A DNA stretch of 64,000 bases from SCTM01 sp965279655 (lineage in GTDB: Bacteria; Pseudomonadota; Alphaproteobacteria; Rhodospirillales; Rhodospirillaceae), in the NCBI GenBank assembly GCA_965279655.1, contig OZ257255.1, positions 1,426,001-1,490,000 on the forward strand, read 5' to 3'. This document shows, piece by piece, positions 8,437 through 17,922 of the stretch; positions within the stretch are counted from its first letter, which is position 1, and each line of letters begins with the position of its first letter. The notes under the pieces are model-generated. The model had not been told where the DNA came from, did not search any database, and saw nothing but the letters and a program-made list of their open reading frames with translations. The position numbers and the translations under genes are program-made.

Positions 8437-9387
8437 CTAGGGGGCCTTGTCGCGCTTGGTCAACCGCGACAGGGCGGCAATCTCACGCCAAAACTGGCGA
8501 ATGGGGCGTGCCGGGTAGCCCATCACAACCTCTTTGGGGGCCACATCCCGCATGACCCCGCTCTGGCCGGCGATTTGGGCCCCTGCCCCGACCGTCACAT
8601 GGTCGGCGATACCCACCTGCCCCCCGACCACGACCCCATCCCCGATGGTGCAACTGCCGGCCACGCCGGACTGGGCCACGAACACGCAGTGGCGCCCGAT
8701 ACGGGCATTGTGGCCGACTTGGACGAGGTTATCGAGCTTGGTGCCGTCGCCGATCTCGGTGTCTTCCAGGGCGCCGCGGTCGATACAGCAATTGGCGCCG
8801 ATCTCCACGTCCGTGCCGATGATCACGCGCCCCAACTGCGGCATCTTCATCAACCCCGTCGGCCCCGGCACGAATCCGAAGCCGTCCTGCCCGATCTGCA
8901 CGCCGGGGTGGATGATGCAGCGCGCGCCGATGACACAATAGTTGAGCGTGCAGTTCGCGCCGATCACGACGTTCTCACCGATCTCCACGCCCGGACCGAT
9001 TGCCGCCGAGGGATGGATGCGTGCGCTTGGCGCGATCTTGGGCGGCGCCGTCGACGCACCCGGCGTCGTGTCGGGGTAGAACATCGCCGCGATCAGCGCG
9101 AAGGCGCGGCGCGGATCGTCCACGAACAGCAGCACGCCGCCCGCGGGCGCGCTTGCCTTCATGCCGCGCTTGACCAGGCACACACCGCATTTGCTGGTGG
9201 CGAGCGCGGGAAGCCAGGCGGGATCGGAGACGAAACTCACATCTTGCGGACCCGCCGCCGCGAGGCTCGCGACGTCGGCGACCGGCAGAGACGCGTCCGC
9301 GCCGGAACCGATTTCGGCTCCGGCGCGGCGCGCAATCTCAGCGAGCGGAAACGGGCCGGACCGACGGAAGAAACGTTGGTCCGGCAT
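8437..9387 (-). CDS. lpxD: UDP-3-O-acylglucosamine N-acyltransferase
   Basis: Adds the second 3-hydroxyacyl chain to UDP-3-O-acylglucosamine in lipid A synthesis. The 316-residue protein has the N-terminal uridine-binding domain (to about 115), then a left-handed beta-helix of hexapeptide repeats with catalytic His226 in QVGHNARIG, and a short C-terminal helix. It is slightly shorter than the usual 340 residues, mainly at the C-terminal end. It begins 14 nt after skp. The 192 nt downstream, before fabZ, hold no gene I can see. Confidence 0.96.
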   Translation of the reverse strand: MPDQRFFRRSGPFPLAEIARRAGAEIGSGADASLPVADVASLAAAGPQDVSFVSDPAWLPALATSKCGVCLVKRGMKASAPAGGVLLFVDDPRRAFALIAAMFYPDTTPGASTAPPKIAPSARIHPSAAIGPGVEIGENVVIGANCTLNYCVIGARCIIHPGVQIGQDGFGFVPGPTGLMKMPQLGRVIIGTDVEIGANCCIDRGALEDTEIGDGTKLDNLVQVGHNARIGRHCVFVAQSGVAGSCTIGDGVVVGGQVGIADHVTVGAGAQIAGQSGVMRDVAPKEVVMGYPARPIRQFWREIAALSRLTKRDKAP

Positions 9388-9401
9388 GGCGTTGCCGCTG
9401 A

Positions 9402-10037
9402 TTACTTCTTCGCGGGCGCCTTGGCGGCGGGCGCCTTCGCGCCGCCGGCGGCCGGAGCCGCGGCCGTGCCGTCGTTACGCTGCAGGGTGTCCGGGTTCTG
9501 GAACGCCACGGACGGCAGACGCACGTTAAGCTTGTCGAGCACCGGCTTGGAGATATCCATCGACGGGTCGGAGACCAGCACAGCGCCGCGCGGCAGCACG
9601 ACGTTCAGGCCCTTCTCCTTGGCGACTTCCTGGGAGACGACCAGCATGGTGTTGGCGATCTCTTGCATCGCCTGCTGCGAGGCGAACTCAAGGCGCTCTT
9701 GCTTGTCGCGCACCTGGTTCTGGAAGTCCTGGATCTTGGTCTGGAACGCCGTCGCGCGCTGCTGGAACACGTCCGGCGCGAGCACGCCGCGCTGCTGCAT
9801 CAGTTCCTGATCTTCCTGGCGCAGCTTGGCTTCCTGGTCCTTCACCTGGTTGGTGTAGGTGGTGCCGTACTTCTCACGCTCGAGCTTCACGGCCTTGCCG
9901 GCCAGCGAATTCTCCAGCACGCCGTCGGTGTCGACGATGCCGAGCATGGTGGCGCCCTGCGCCAACGCCGGCGAAGCAAACATCCCCGCGGCGACGAGCG
10001 CCGGCAGAGCAAAACGAGCAAACTTCATCATCTTCAT
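9402..10037 (-). CDS. skp: Periplasmic chaperone Skp/OmpH
   Basis: A holdase that carries unfolded outer-membrane proteins through the periplasm to BamA. Residues 1-27 (MKMMKFARFALPALVAAGMF and then ASPALAQ) are a signal peptide. The body is a long charged helical hairpin (about residues 60-140, rich in Q, K, E and R) flanked by the small beta body, as in Skp. The C-terminus has an added Ala/Pro/Lys tail. The ATG at 10037 is chosen over upstream in-frame starts because it opens the signal peptide and has AAAGGA before it. Placed between bamA and lpxD, the standard location. Confidence 0.93.
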   Translation of the reverse strand: MKMMKFARFALPALVAAGMFASPALAQGATMLGIVDTDGVLENSLAGKAVKLEREKYGTTYTNQVKDQEAKLRQEDQELMQQRGVLAPDVFQQRATAFQTKIQDFQNQVRDKQERLEFASQQAMQEIANTMLVVSQEVAKEKGLNVVLPRGAVLVSDPSMDISKPVLDKLNVRLPSVAFQNPDTLQRNDGTAAAPAAGGAKAPAAKAPAKK

Positions 10038-10096
10038 GTGCGTATCCTTTAGGCTTTGTACGAGTGACACGACCGTCCGACCCCAAGTGCGAACGG

Positions 10097-12475
10097 TTAG
10101 AATTTCTGGCCGAAGTTGACGCGGAAGTGCGAGACCCGGTCGAACGGCGTGCGGCCAAACACAAACGGCGAGTAATCGAGCAAGATCGGACCGACCGGCG
10201 ATTCCCACTCGACACCGATACCGGCCGAGCCGCGAATGCGCTTTACGTAGTCGATCAGGACGCCATTGTCCGCCTGACGCTTAATCAAGTCGCGCGGTGC
10301 GCCAATGATGCCCCAGTCGGTGAACAGCTTCGGCGTGATCCCCACTTCCTTCGGCAAACCAAGGGGGATCTTCATCTCAGCTGAGATCGTCCCGATCCAA
10401 TCGCCGCCCAGCGCGTCCAAGGTAAGAGCGTCACGCGGGCTGGCGCCGAAATCGTCGTAGCCGCGCAGGTTATTACCACCAAGTTGGTAGCGCTCATAGA
10501 TTTTTAGGGGCTTACCCAGGCCAACCATGTAGCCGGCCTGCCCCGTAATCCCCAGGATCCAGCCGGCGAACGGCTGGGTATAGAAGCCCGCTCCGGCGCC
10601 CACGCGCACGAACCGTTCGGTGCCGCCAAGCCCCGCCAAGTCGGTGGAAATGCTGACGTAATAGCCCGCAGACGGATCGATCCCATTGTTGCGGTGGTCG
10701 AGCGCGATGGTCTGGCTGACCTGCGACAGCAAGGTCGAACCCACCTGTTCGCGTACATAGAGCGACGAGAAGTCGTTGATGCCCGTCAGCTTGGTGGTCG
10801 ACAGCTGGTAGCTCACGCGCTGGAACATATATTCGTTGTAGTTCCAGCCCACGCGCGTGGTGCCGCCGATGGACTGAGACGTGTAGCCGGCGAAGTCGGA
10901 GTAGTCGGTGCGGGTGGCGAACAGGTCCGCGCCCAAGACAACGCGGCGGTCGCGCCAATAGGGTTCGGTGAAGCTCAGGTTGATCTGGCTCTGCCGCTGG
11001 GCGAGCGAGAAGTTCAGTGTCAGGTCCTGGCCCTTGCCGAGCAGGTTGCGCTCGCGGATGCCGACGTCGAACAGCGCGCCGGAGGCCGAGGAGTAACCGA
11101 TACCGAACTGAAGTTCGCCGGTGGACTGCTCTTCCACCTTCGCGGTGATGATCGTGCGGTCCGGGTAGACTTCCGACGGCGTGTTCTCGATCTTCACTTC
11201 GTCCTTCTTGAAGAACCCGAGGCTCTCCAGACGCTCTTTCGAGCGGCGGACTTTGGACGTGTTGAAGGCGTCGCCTTCCGCGAGCAGGATTTCGCGGCGG
11301 ATCACCTTGTCGAGCGTTCGCACGTTGCCGGTGACGTCCACGCGTTCCACGAACACGCGCGGGCCTTCCTGCACGTCGAACAGGATATCGATGGTGTGGG
11401 TTTCGGGATTGCGCGTGATGCGCGGGCGCACATCGACGAACGCGTAGCCCACGGAGCCCGCGACGTCGGTGATGGCGGTGATGGTGTCGTCGATCTGCTT
11501 GGCGTTGTACCAGTCGCCCGTGCTGGGGATGATCGCCCGCTGCACGCGTTCCTTCGACAGGTTCTTCACGTTCACGTTGAGCTCGACCTTGCCGAGCTTG
11601 TAGCGCGGACCTTCCTTCACGGTGAAGGTCATGTAGAAGTTCTCGCGGTTCGGCGCGAGTTCCGCCACGGCGGATAGGGTCTCGAAATCCGCGTAGCCTT
11701 CCTGCAGGTAATAACGCCGCAGCAGTTCGCGGTCGTAGTTCATGCGCTCCGGATCGTAGGTGTCGTTCGAGGTCAGGAACCGCCACCAACGTTCCTCGCG
11801 CGTCGCGATCACGCCGCGGAGATCGCCGTCGCCCTTTTGCTCATTGCCGACAAAGGTGATCTTGCGCACGTAGGTCGGCGAGCCTTCGGAGATTTCGTAC
11901 ACCAGGTCGACGCGGTTCTGCGGCAACTCGATGACCTTCGGCTCGACACGCGCGGCGAAACGGCCCTTGCGGCGATAGAGCTCGAGGATCTTCTCAACGT
12001 CCTGCTGCACTTTGGTGCGCGTGTAGACGACGCGGGGACGAAGCTGGATCTCGGGCGACAGCTTGTCGTCCTCGATCTTCTTGTTCCCCTCGAAGGAGAT
12101 GCGGTTGATGATCGGGTTCTCGACCACGCGGATCACCAAGGTGTCTTCCTGGCGTCCGATGTTCACGTCCGCGAACAGCCCCGTGGCGAACAGATTTTTC
12201 AGCGAACGGTCGATGCGGATGGGGTCGAACGGATCGCCTTCGCGGATCGACAGATAGGTGCGGATGGTCGCCGCCTCGATGCGCTGGTTGCCGGCGACGG
12301 CAATCGCACCGATGTTGCCTCCCTGCCCGGCGCTGTCCTGCGCCACGACGGGGACCGATCCGCCGATCAGCAAGGCGCAGACGCTCACCGTCCGCAGGAG
12401 ACGGATCACAGAACCGCGCTCATGTTTGCTAACCCCGCGATGGGCGGGAGTGCATGCCGATTGGGCCAACCCCAT
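10097..12475 (-). CDS. bamA: Outer membrane protein assembly factor BamA
   Basis: The essential Omp85 protein that folds and inserts beta-barrels into the outer membrane. A hydrophobic signal sequence ends VPVVAQ and is followed by five POTRA repeats (first about 400 residues of the mature protein) and a C-terminal barrel ending FRVNFGQKF with the terminal Phe. The start is uncertain: ATG at 12475 with a fair AGG site, giving 792 residues and a long n-region, or GTG at 12409 directly before the hydrophobic core (770 residues). rseP ends 65 nt upstream and skp begins 59 nt downstream. Confidence 0.95.
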   Translation of the reverse strand: MGLAQSACTPAHRGVSKHERGSVIRLLRTVSVCALLIGGSVPVVAQDSAGQGGNIGAIAVAGNQRIEAATIRTYLSIREGDPFDPIRIDRSLKNLFATGLFADVNIGRQEDTLVIRVVENPIINRISFEGNKKIEDDKLSPEIQLRPRVVYTRTKVQQDVEKILELYRRKGRFAARVEPKVIELPQNRVDLVYEISEGSPTYVRKITFVGNEQKGDGDLRGVIATREERWWRFLTSNDTYDPERMNYDRELLRRYYLQEGYADFETLSAVAELAPNRENFYMTFTVKEGPRYKLGKVELNVNVKNLSKERVQRAIIPSTGDWYNAKQIDDTITAITDVAGSVGYAFVDVRPRITRNPETHTIDILFDVQEGPRVFVERVDVTGNVRTLDKVIRREILLAEGDAFNTSKVRRSKERLESLGFFKKDEVKIENTPSEVYPDRTIITAKVEEQSTGELQFGIGYSSASGALFDVGIRERNLLGKGQDLTLNFSLAQRQSQINLSFTEPYWRDRRVVLGADLFATRTDYSDFAGYTSQSIGGTTRVGWNYNEYMFQRVSYQLSTTKLTGINDFSSLYVREQVGSTLLSQVSQTIALDHRNNGIDPSAGYYVSISTDLAGLGGTERFVRVGAGAGFYTQPFAGWILGITGQAGYMVGLGKPLKIYERYQLGGNNLRGYDDFGASPRDALTLDALGGDWIGTISAEMKIPLGLPKEVGITPKLFTDWGIIGAPRDLIKRQADNGVLIDYVKRIRGSAGIGVEWESPVGPILLDYSPFVFGRTPFDRVSHFRVNFGQKF

Positions 12476-12540
12476 AAACCTCGGACCTTTTTCAGTGTAG
12501 GCGACGTGCCCGACGTGGAGTGTGGAAACCCACCGGAGAC

Positions 12541-13658
12541 TCAAAGCTGAACAATGTCGTTCCAGGTGACGAAGATCATCAGCGCCCCGACCAGCGCCAA
12601 GCCGACCCGCATACCCCACTCCTGAGCCTGCTCCGACAGGGGTCGGCCCCGAACGGCCTCGATGGCGTAAAACAACAGGTGCCCGCCGTCAAGGAGCGGG
12701 ACCGGGAACAGGTTGATAAGTCCTAGATTAATCGAAAGGATTGCCACAAATAGGACAAACCCGACCCCCCGGACTTGGCGGCCTGGCCGGAATATTTAGC
12801 AATCCGGATCGGCCCCCCGAGGTCCTCGGTCCCCCGCCGGCCGCTAATCATCTGACCGACCGCAATCCCGGTGGCCTCGACCACCCCGTAGGTCTCGGTG
12901 ACGGCCACCGTGAGGGCCTGGACCGGGCCCAACCGCTCAATGGTCCGGGCTTCGGTTGAGGCCAGGATGCCGAGGACGGCGGTCTTGGTCTTATTCCCGA
13001 AAGCATCGTCACTCTCGATGATGCGGGGGGTGATCTCGATCTGCAGGTCCTGCCCATCGCGCTGGACCGTCATGCGCATGGGCGCGCCATAGCCCAGTTG
13101 CACCAGCCGGCGGATATCGTCGAAGCGGTCGATCTTGGTGCCGTCGATGGCGGTGATGCGGTCGCCGGCCTGCAACCCGGCCGCCGCCGCCGCGCTGTTC
13201 TCGGCGGTGGCGCCAACCACCGGGTCCACCAGGGGGCGACCCAGGAACAGATAGATCACGAAAAACACGCCGATCGCGAATAGGAAGTTCACCGCAGGCC
13301 CCGCGAACACGATCGCGGCGCGCTGGCCGACTGTCTTGTACTTCAGCGAGACCGCCTTCTCTTCGTCCGTCATCGGCTTCTTCTCTTCGCCGCCGCCCTC
13401 GATGAGATGCATCTCATCGGACTCTCCGTACATGCGGACATAGCCACCGAGGGGAATGAGGCTGAACTTCCAGCGCGTGCCGAGCTTGTCGGTGAAGCCG
13501 AATATTTCCGGACCGAAGCCGATGGAGAAGGCATCGCATCGCACACCGTTGCGGCGCGCGATGTAGAAGTGGCCGAACTCGTGCACGAACACGACGACCG
13601 TGAGCGCCACAAGGAAGCTCAGGAGGGTAAAGGGCACGCCGAAAAGTTGCTCAAGCAT
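12541..13658 (-). CDS. rseP: RIP zinc metalloprotease RseP, interrupted by a frameshift
   Basis: Site-2 intramembrane protease that cleaves anti-sigma factors in the inner membrane. The first frame (ATG at 13658, GAGGA upstream) has the zinc motif HEFGH at residues 26-30 and a PDZ domain at about 120-200, but after AKYSGQAAKSGG it turns into unrelated sequence and stops at 12723. The expected continuation, VGFVLFVAILSINLGL and then the second active-site motif PVPLLDGGH and the last membrane helices, is in another frame ending at 12541. Adding one C to the six-C run at 12765-12770 restores one intact protein of about 372 residues. An assembly error in a homopolymer is the simplest explanation; a real mutation cannot be excluded. 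Confidence 0.9.
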
Positions 13659-13689
13659 TATCTCGTCCTCGTTCTTCAGGGTGACGCGG

Positions 13690-14874
13690 CTATTCGGCCG
13701 CGGCGCCAATCCGCTTCGCCGCGCGCTGCCCTGCCCCATGGGCCGCGACCCGGCGTGCTTCGGTATCCACCCCCATCACGTCTTCCAGCGTGGCGATGCT
13801 TTGTGTCGGCATCGCCGAAAGAGTCTCTTCCACCACGGCCGCGATATCCAAGAAACCGAGCTCCCCGGCAAGGAAACGCGCGACCGCAACTTCGTTGGCG
13901 GCATTGAGAATCGTCGGCGCGGCGCCACCGGCCTTTAAGGCTTCGCGCGTCAGCCTCAGCGCCGGAAAGCGTTCCAAATCCGGCGCCTCGAAGGTCAACG
14001 ACTTGAGGGCAGCAAGATCGAGCCGCGCCGCCGGCGCATCCATGCGCTTCGGCCAGGCGAGGGTGTAGGCGATCGGGGTCCGCATATCCGGCGTGCCGAG
14101 CTGCGCGAGCACGGACCCGTCGGCGTATTCCACCATGCTGTGAATGACGGACTGCGGATGCACGAGGATCTCGATGCGCTCCTCCGGCATGGCGAACAGG
14201 TGGTGCGCCTCGATCAATTCGAGGCCCTTATTCATCATGGTGGCGGAATCGACGGAGATCTTCGCGCCCATGGACCAGTTCGGATGCGCGACGGCTTGGG
14301 CAGGCGTCACGCCCGCCATCTCTGCGCGCGTTTTCGTCCGGAACGGGCCGCCGGACGCCGTGAGAAGAATGCGAGTGACCTTCTCGTGCTGTTCGAAGTC
14401 GAACACCTGGAAGATCGCGTTGTGCTCGGAGTCCACGGGCAGCAGCGTCGCGCCGTGATCGCGCACCGCGCCCATGAACAGATCGCCGGCGCACACCAGG
14501 CATTCCTTGTTGGCCAGCGCGATTTGGGCGCCGCGGCGGACGGCCGTGAGCGTCGGCTGCAATCCCGCCGCGCCGACAATCGCCGCCATCACCCAGTCGG
14601 CATCGAGGGCCGCGGCCTCGCAGACGCCTTCGGGACCGGCCGCGACATGGATGTTTGTGTCGCGTAGGGCCTCTTTCAATTCCGCGTAGCCGTCCGGGTC
14701 GGCGCAAGCGACCATCTGAGGCTTCAGTGCTTTGGCCTGGGCGGCGAGCTTGGCGCAATTCTTGTGCGCCGTGAGGGCGACGACGCGGTAAGCGTCCGGG
14801 TTGCGCAGGATCAGGTCGATGGTGGAATCACCGACAGAGCCGGTGGCGCCCAGAATGGTGACGGACTTCCGCAC
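13690..14874 (-). CDS. dxr: 1-deoxy-D-xylulose 5-phosphate reductoisomerase
   Basis: Converts DXP to MEP with NADPH, the committed step of the non-mevalonate isoprenoid pathway, which feeds UppS two genes upstream. The nucleotide-binding motif ILGATGSVGDSTIDL is at the N-terminus. The metal-binding region VDSEHNAIFQ and the flexible-loop region PNWSMGAKISVDSATMMNKG are present. The GTG at 14874 is chosen because it gives the usual VRKSVTILGATGSVG start and 394 residues; another GTG at 14898, just after the cdsA stop, is possible. Confidence 0.96.
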   Translation of the reverse strand: MRKSVTILGATGSVGDSTIDLILRNPDAYRVVALTAHKNCAKLAAQAKALKPQMVACADPDGYAELKEALRDTNIHVAAGPEGVCEAAALDADWVMAAIVGAAGLQPTLTAVRRGAQIALANKECLVCAGDLFMGAVRDHGATLLPVDSEHNAIFQVFDFEQHEKVTRILLTASGGPFRTKTRAEMAGVTPAQAVAHPNWSMGAKISVDSATMMNKGLELIEAHHLFAMPEERIEILVHPQSVIHSMVEYADGSVLAQLGTPDMRTPIAYTLAWPKRMDAPAARLDLAALKSLTFEAPDLERFPALRLTREALKAGGAAPTILNAANEVAVARFLAGELGFLDIAAVVEETLSAMPTQSIATLEDVMGVDTEARRVAAHGAGQRAAKRIGAAAE

Positions 14875-14903
14875 GGGATCGCCTGACTTCCCTATCACCG
14901 GGT

Positions 14904-15689
14904 CTACCACTGGTGCACACCGCCGCCGAAGATCCAACAGAACAGGGCCACAACGGGGGCGGCAGCCCACAGGCCGTCGAAGCGGTCCATAAGACCGCCA
15001 TGGCCTGGAATGAGGGTGCCGGAATCCTTGACCTCGTACCAGCGTTTCAAGCCCGATTCCAATAAGTCCCCGGCTTCCGTGGCCACCGCCGCAACCAGAG
15101 CGACTATCAAGGGCTTAGGCCCAATCGCAGCGCCATAGAACCAGAGGACGGCGGCCGACGCGCCGACCCCGAACACCAGTCCGCCGATCGCTCCGGACCA
15201 AGTCTTCTTTGGACTGATTGCAGGCGCCAGATTCGGCCCGCCGATAATCCGGCCGCAGGCGTAGGCACCCGTGTCGGTGCCCCACACGATTGCCAGGAGC
15301 CAGAACAGGCTCTGGCGGTCGCCGAAAGTGCGCACATAGATTAGCGCAAGCGCAGGTACCGCGACGTAGGCTACCGCGATATGGATGAGGGAGAGTCCGC
15401 GCCGCCCCGCGACGTAGTCCGCGACGATCAAGCCGACAGACGCGACGATCACCACAACCAATGCCGCTGAGGAGCCGAATTGAGTCATAGCGGCGACCGC
15501 CGCGACGCAGGCCGCGGAGATCAGCAGACGGCGCTTCAATCCGCGTTCGCCGTCCATCTTGGCGAACTCCGTCGCCATGATGCCGACCATCACCGCGATC
15601 AGCAGGTCGAACCACGGAAAGCCCACCCACACGAGTGCCAGGAACAAGGGCCCGAGAATGACGGCCGAAATGACGCGCGGAAGAAGCAT
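14904..15689 (-). CDS. cdsA: Phosphatidate cytidylyltransferase
   Basis: Multi-pass inner-membrane enzyme that makes CDP-diacylglycerol from phosphatidic acid and CTP for phospholipid synthesis. The 261 residues include about seven hydrophobic segments and the family signature near the C-terminus, SGLKRWYEVKDSGTLIPGHG followed by GLMDRFDG. Its ATG directly abuts the uppS stop (TAG then ATG), so the two are translationally coupled. Confidence 0.96.
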   Translation of the reverse strand: MLLPRVISAVILGPLFLALVWVGFPWFDLLIAVMVGIMATEFAKMDGERGLKRRLLISAACVAAVAAMTQFGSSAALVVVIVASVGLIVADYVAGRRGLSLIHIAVAYVAVPALALIYVRTFGDRQSLFWLLAIVWGTDTGAYACGRIIGGPNLAPAISPKKTWSGAIGGLVFGVGASAAVLWFYGAAIGPKPLIVALVAAVATEAGDLLESGLKRWYEVKDSGTLIPGHGGLMDRFDGLWAAAPVVALFCWIFGGGVHQW

Positions 15690-16445
15690 CTAGGTGGTGA
15701 CGGCGCCGTAGCGGCGATCACGATTGCGGAAGGTCTCGATTGCCGCCGCAAGGTCCGCCTGGCCGAAATCGGGCCAGAGCGTTTCGGTGAATACCAACTC
15801 TGTGTAGGCAAGTTGCCATAGCAGGAAATTGCTGATGCGCTGCTCGCCGGACGTACGGATCAGCAAGTCCGGATCGGGAATGCCATCCGTGAACAGACGC
15901 TTAGCGAATGCCGCTTCGTCGATGGCCTCGGGCGTGAGCTTGCCTTCGATGCAATCCTTCGCCAGCGCTTTCGCCGCCGCGACCATCTCCTGGCGGCTGC
16001 CGTAGCTGAGGGCGATGGTGAGCTGCAGGCGCGTATTGTGCGCGGTTGAGCTTTCCGCCGCGTCGATCAAAGCGACGGTGTCTTCCGGTAGGCGCGCGCG
16101 GTCGCCGATCACGCGGAAGCGCACGCCTTCGCGCGACAGTTCCGCCACCTCGCGCTCGAGGTAGAAGCGCAACAGGCCCATGAGGTCGCGGACTTCCGCC
16201 ACCGGACGCTGCCAGTTCTCCGACGAAAATCCAAACAAAGTGAGATAGGAAACGCCCAGATCGACCGAGGCCGTCACCACGCGCCGCACCGCATCGGCGC
16301 CGCGCTTGTGGCCCGCGCCGCGCGGCAGTCCGCGCGCCTTCGCCCAGCGCCCATTGCCGTCCATGATGATGGCGACATGGGTCGGCCCCGGAGAATGCTC
16401 TCCGGTTGCCTGGCCGTGCAGCGAGGGGAGCGGTTGAGCCGGCAT
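15690..16445 (-). CDS. uppS: Undecaprenyl diphosphate synthase
   Basis: cis-Prenyltransferase that builds the C55 lipid carrier for peptidoglycan and polysaccharides. The 251-residue protein has the catalytic motif IIMDGNGRWAKARGL at about 26-40, with the catalytic Asp, FGFSSENWQRP, and the C-terminal PDLLIRTSGEQRISNFLLWQ region. It starts within the frr stop (TGATG overlap) and abuts cdsA. It depends on isoprenoid precursors whose synthesis starts with dxr in the same operon. Confidence 0.97.
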   Translation of the reverse strand: MPAQPLPSLHGQATGEHSPGPTHVAIIMDGNGRWAKARGLPRGAGHKRGADAVRRVVTASVDLGVSYLTLFGFSSENWQRPVAEVRDLMGLLRFYLEREVAELSREGVRFRVIGDRARLPEDTVALIDAAESSTAHNTRLQLTIALSYGSRQEMVAAAKALAKDCIEGKLTPEAIDEAAFAKRLFTDGIPDPDLLIRTSGEQRISNFLLWQLAYTELVFTETLWPDFGQADLAAAIETFRNRDRRYGAVTT

Positions 16446-17011
16446 CAGACCTGCATGATCTCCTGCTCTTTTTGCTTCAGCGACTCATCGACCTTGGCGA
16501 TGTGCTGATCCGTGAGCTTCTGCACTTCGTCGTGGAACTTTCGGCCATCGTCCTGCGAGACCTTGCCGTCCTTCTCCATCTTCTTCAGCGCTTCGTTGCC
16601 GTCGCGGCGGAGATTGCGGATCGCGACACGCGCGTGTTCGGCGTACTTGTGTGCAACCTTGGTCAGTTCCGTGCGGCGCTCGGAGGTGAGCGGCGGGATC
16701 GGCACGCGGATGAGCGTTCCGTCGGACATCGGGTTGACACCCAGGTTGGCGTCGCGGATCGCCTTCTCGACGGACTTCGCCATGCCCTTGTCCCACACGG
16801 ACACGGACAGCAAGCGCGGCTCCGGCACGGAGATTGAGGCCACCTGGTTCAGCGGCAACATCTGGCCGTAGGCATCCACCATCACCGGCTCGAGCAGCGC
16901 GACAGTCGCGCGGCCCGTCCGAAGACCTTGGAATTCCTTCTTCGCGTGATCGATCGTCGTCTGCATCTTGTGCGTCAGGTCGGCTTTCAGCGCCGGATAG
17001 TCTTGAGCCAT
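16445..17011 (-). CDS. frr: Ribosome recycling factor
   Basis: Splits post-termination ribosomes together with EF-G. The 188-residue protein starts with a helix containing FQGLRTGRATVALLEPVMVD and keeps the conserved ISVPEPRLLSVSVWDKG and IRVPIPPLTSERR stretches of the beta domain. It lies 33 nt after pyrH and overlaps uppS by one base at the stop/start, in the usual tsf-pyrH-frr-uppS order. Confidence 0.98.
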   Translation of the reverse strand: MAQDYPALKADLTHKMQTTIDHAKKEFQGLRTGRATVALLEPVMVDAYGQMLPLNQVASISVPEPRLLSVSVWDKGMAKSVEKAIRDANLGVNPMSDGTLIRVPIPPLTSERRTELTKVAHKYAEHARVAIRNLRRDGNEALKKMEKDGKVSQDDGRKFHDEVQKLTDQHIAKVDESLKQKEQEIMQV

Positions 17012-17044
17012 GTCGCCCTCCCGTCTCTCGTCCTTAAGCGACCG

Positions 17045-17767
17045 TCACGCGCCCGCGATGACGGTGTAACTGCCGCGCCCGGCCATGACATTGGCGAGCG
17101 CATTGGCCTCGTGCATGTTGAACACCACAATCGGCAACTTGTTATCCCGGGCGAGTGCAATCGCCGAGGTGTCCATCACCTGGAGATTTTCCGTGATGAC
17201 TTTGTCGAATGTCAGGCGGTCGAAGCGTTTCGCGCCTGGGTTCTTCTTGGGGTCCGAATCATAGACCCCGTCAACCTGGGTAGCCTTCAGGAGCGCCTGG
17301 CAGTTCATTTCGACCGCCCGCAGCGCCGCCGCGGTATCGGTGGTGAAGAACGGATTGCCGGTGCCTGCCGCGAAAACGACCACCCGGCCCTTCTCCATGT
17401 GCCGAACCGCCCGGCGGCGGATGTAGGACTCACAGATCTGGGACATGGCGATGGCCGATTGCACCCGGGTGGGTACCCCCACCTGTTCCAGGGCGTTCTG
17501 GACCGCGAGGGCATTAATGACAGTGGCCAGCATGCCCATGTAATCGGCTTGAGTCCGGTCCATGCCTTTGGAGGCCCCGGCCACGCCGCGGAAGATATTC
17601 CCGCCGCCAATGACCAGGCAGACCTGGGTTCCGGCCTCGACCGTGGCCTTGATGTCCTTGGCGATGGCGCCGACGGTTTCCCCATCGAGCCCATAGCCGG
17701 CCTTGCCCATCAGACCTTCGCCGGAGATCTTCAGCAGAACCCGTTTATACGGCAGCGGAGTGGCCAT
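17045..17767 (-). CDS. pyrH: UMP kinase
   Basis: Phosphorylates UMP to UDP in pyrimidine nucleotide synthesis, as a cytosolic hexamer of the amino acid kinase fold. The N-terminus RVLLKISGEGLMG and the VIGGGNIFRG and GTGNPFFTTDTAA segments are diagnostic. The ATG at 17767 (240 residues) gives the standard length; the open frame extends upstream without support. It normally follows tsf directly, but here an SMP-30-like gene and a terminator intervene. Confidence 0.98.
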   Translation of the reverse strand: MATPLPYKRVLLKISGEGLMGKAGYGLDGETVGAIAKDIKATVEAGTQVCLVIGGGNIFRGVAGASKGMDRTQADYMGMLATVINALAVQNALEQVGVPTRVQSAIAMSQICESYIRRRAVRHMEKGRVVVFAAGTGNPFFTTDTAAALRAVEMNCQALLKATQVDGVYDSDPKKNPGAKRFDRLTFDKVITENLQVMDTSAIALARDNKLPIVVFNMHEANALANVMAGRGSYTVIAGA

Positions 17768-17810
17768 GCCCTCACTTCCCACAGCACCGCAGGAACGGCG
17801 CACAAACCTA

Positions 17811-17839
17811 TGAAAAAGGGACGGTTTTTCCGTCCCTTT
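17811..17839 (-). terminator. Rho-independent terminator after the SMP-30-like gene
   Basis: AAAGGGACGG at 17815-17824 and CCGTCCCTTT at 17830-17839 form a perfect 10-bp stem with a 5-nt loop. On the minus strand the stem runs into a TTTTTC tract (17813-17817 on the other strand). It lies about 84 nt past the stop of the SMP-30-like gene and 48 nt before pyrH, so it should separate the tsf unit from the pyrH operon, at least partly. Confidence 0.7.
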
Positions 17840-17922
17840 GGGAACCTATTTCCCCGCCGATGGCGGTGACCGGATCGTTATAGCAAAACGATGGGTTGTA
17901 CCGCCAGGGGCGTCCGTTCCGG

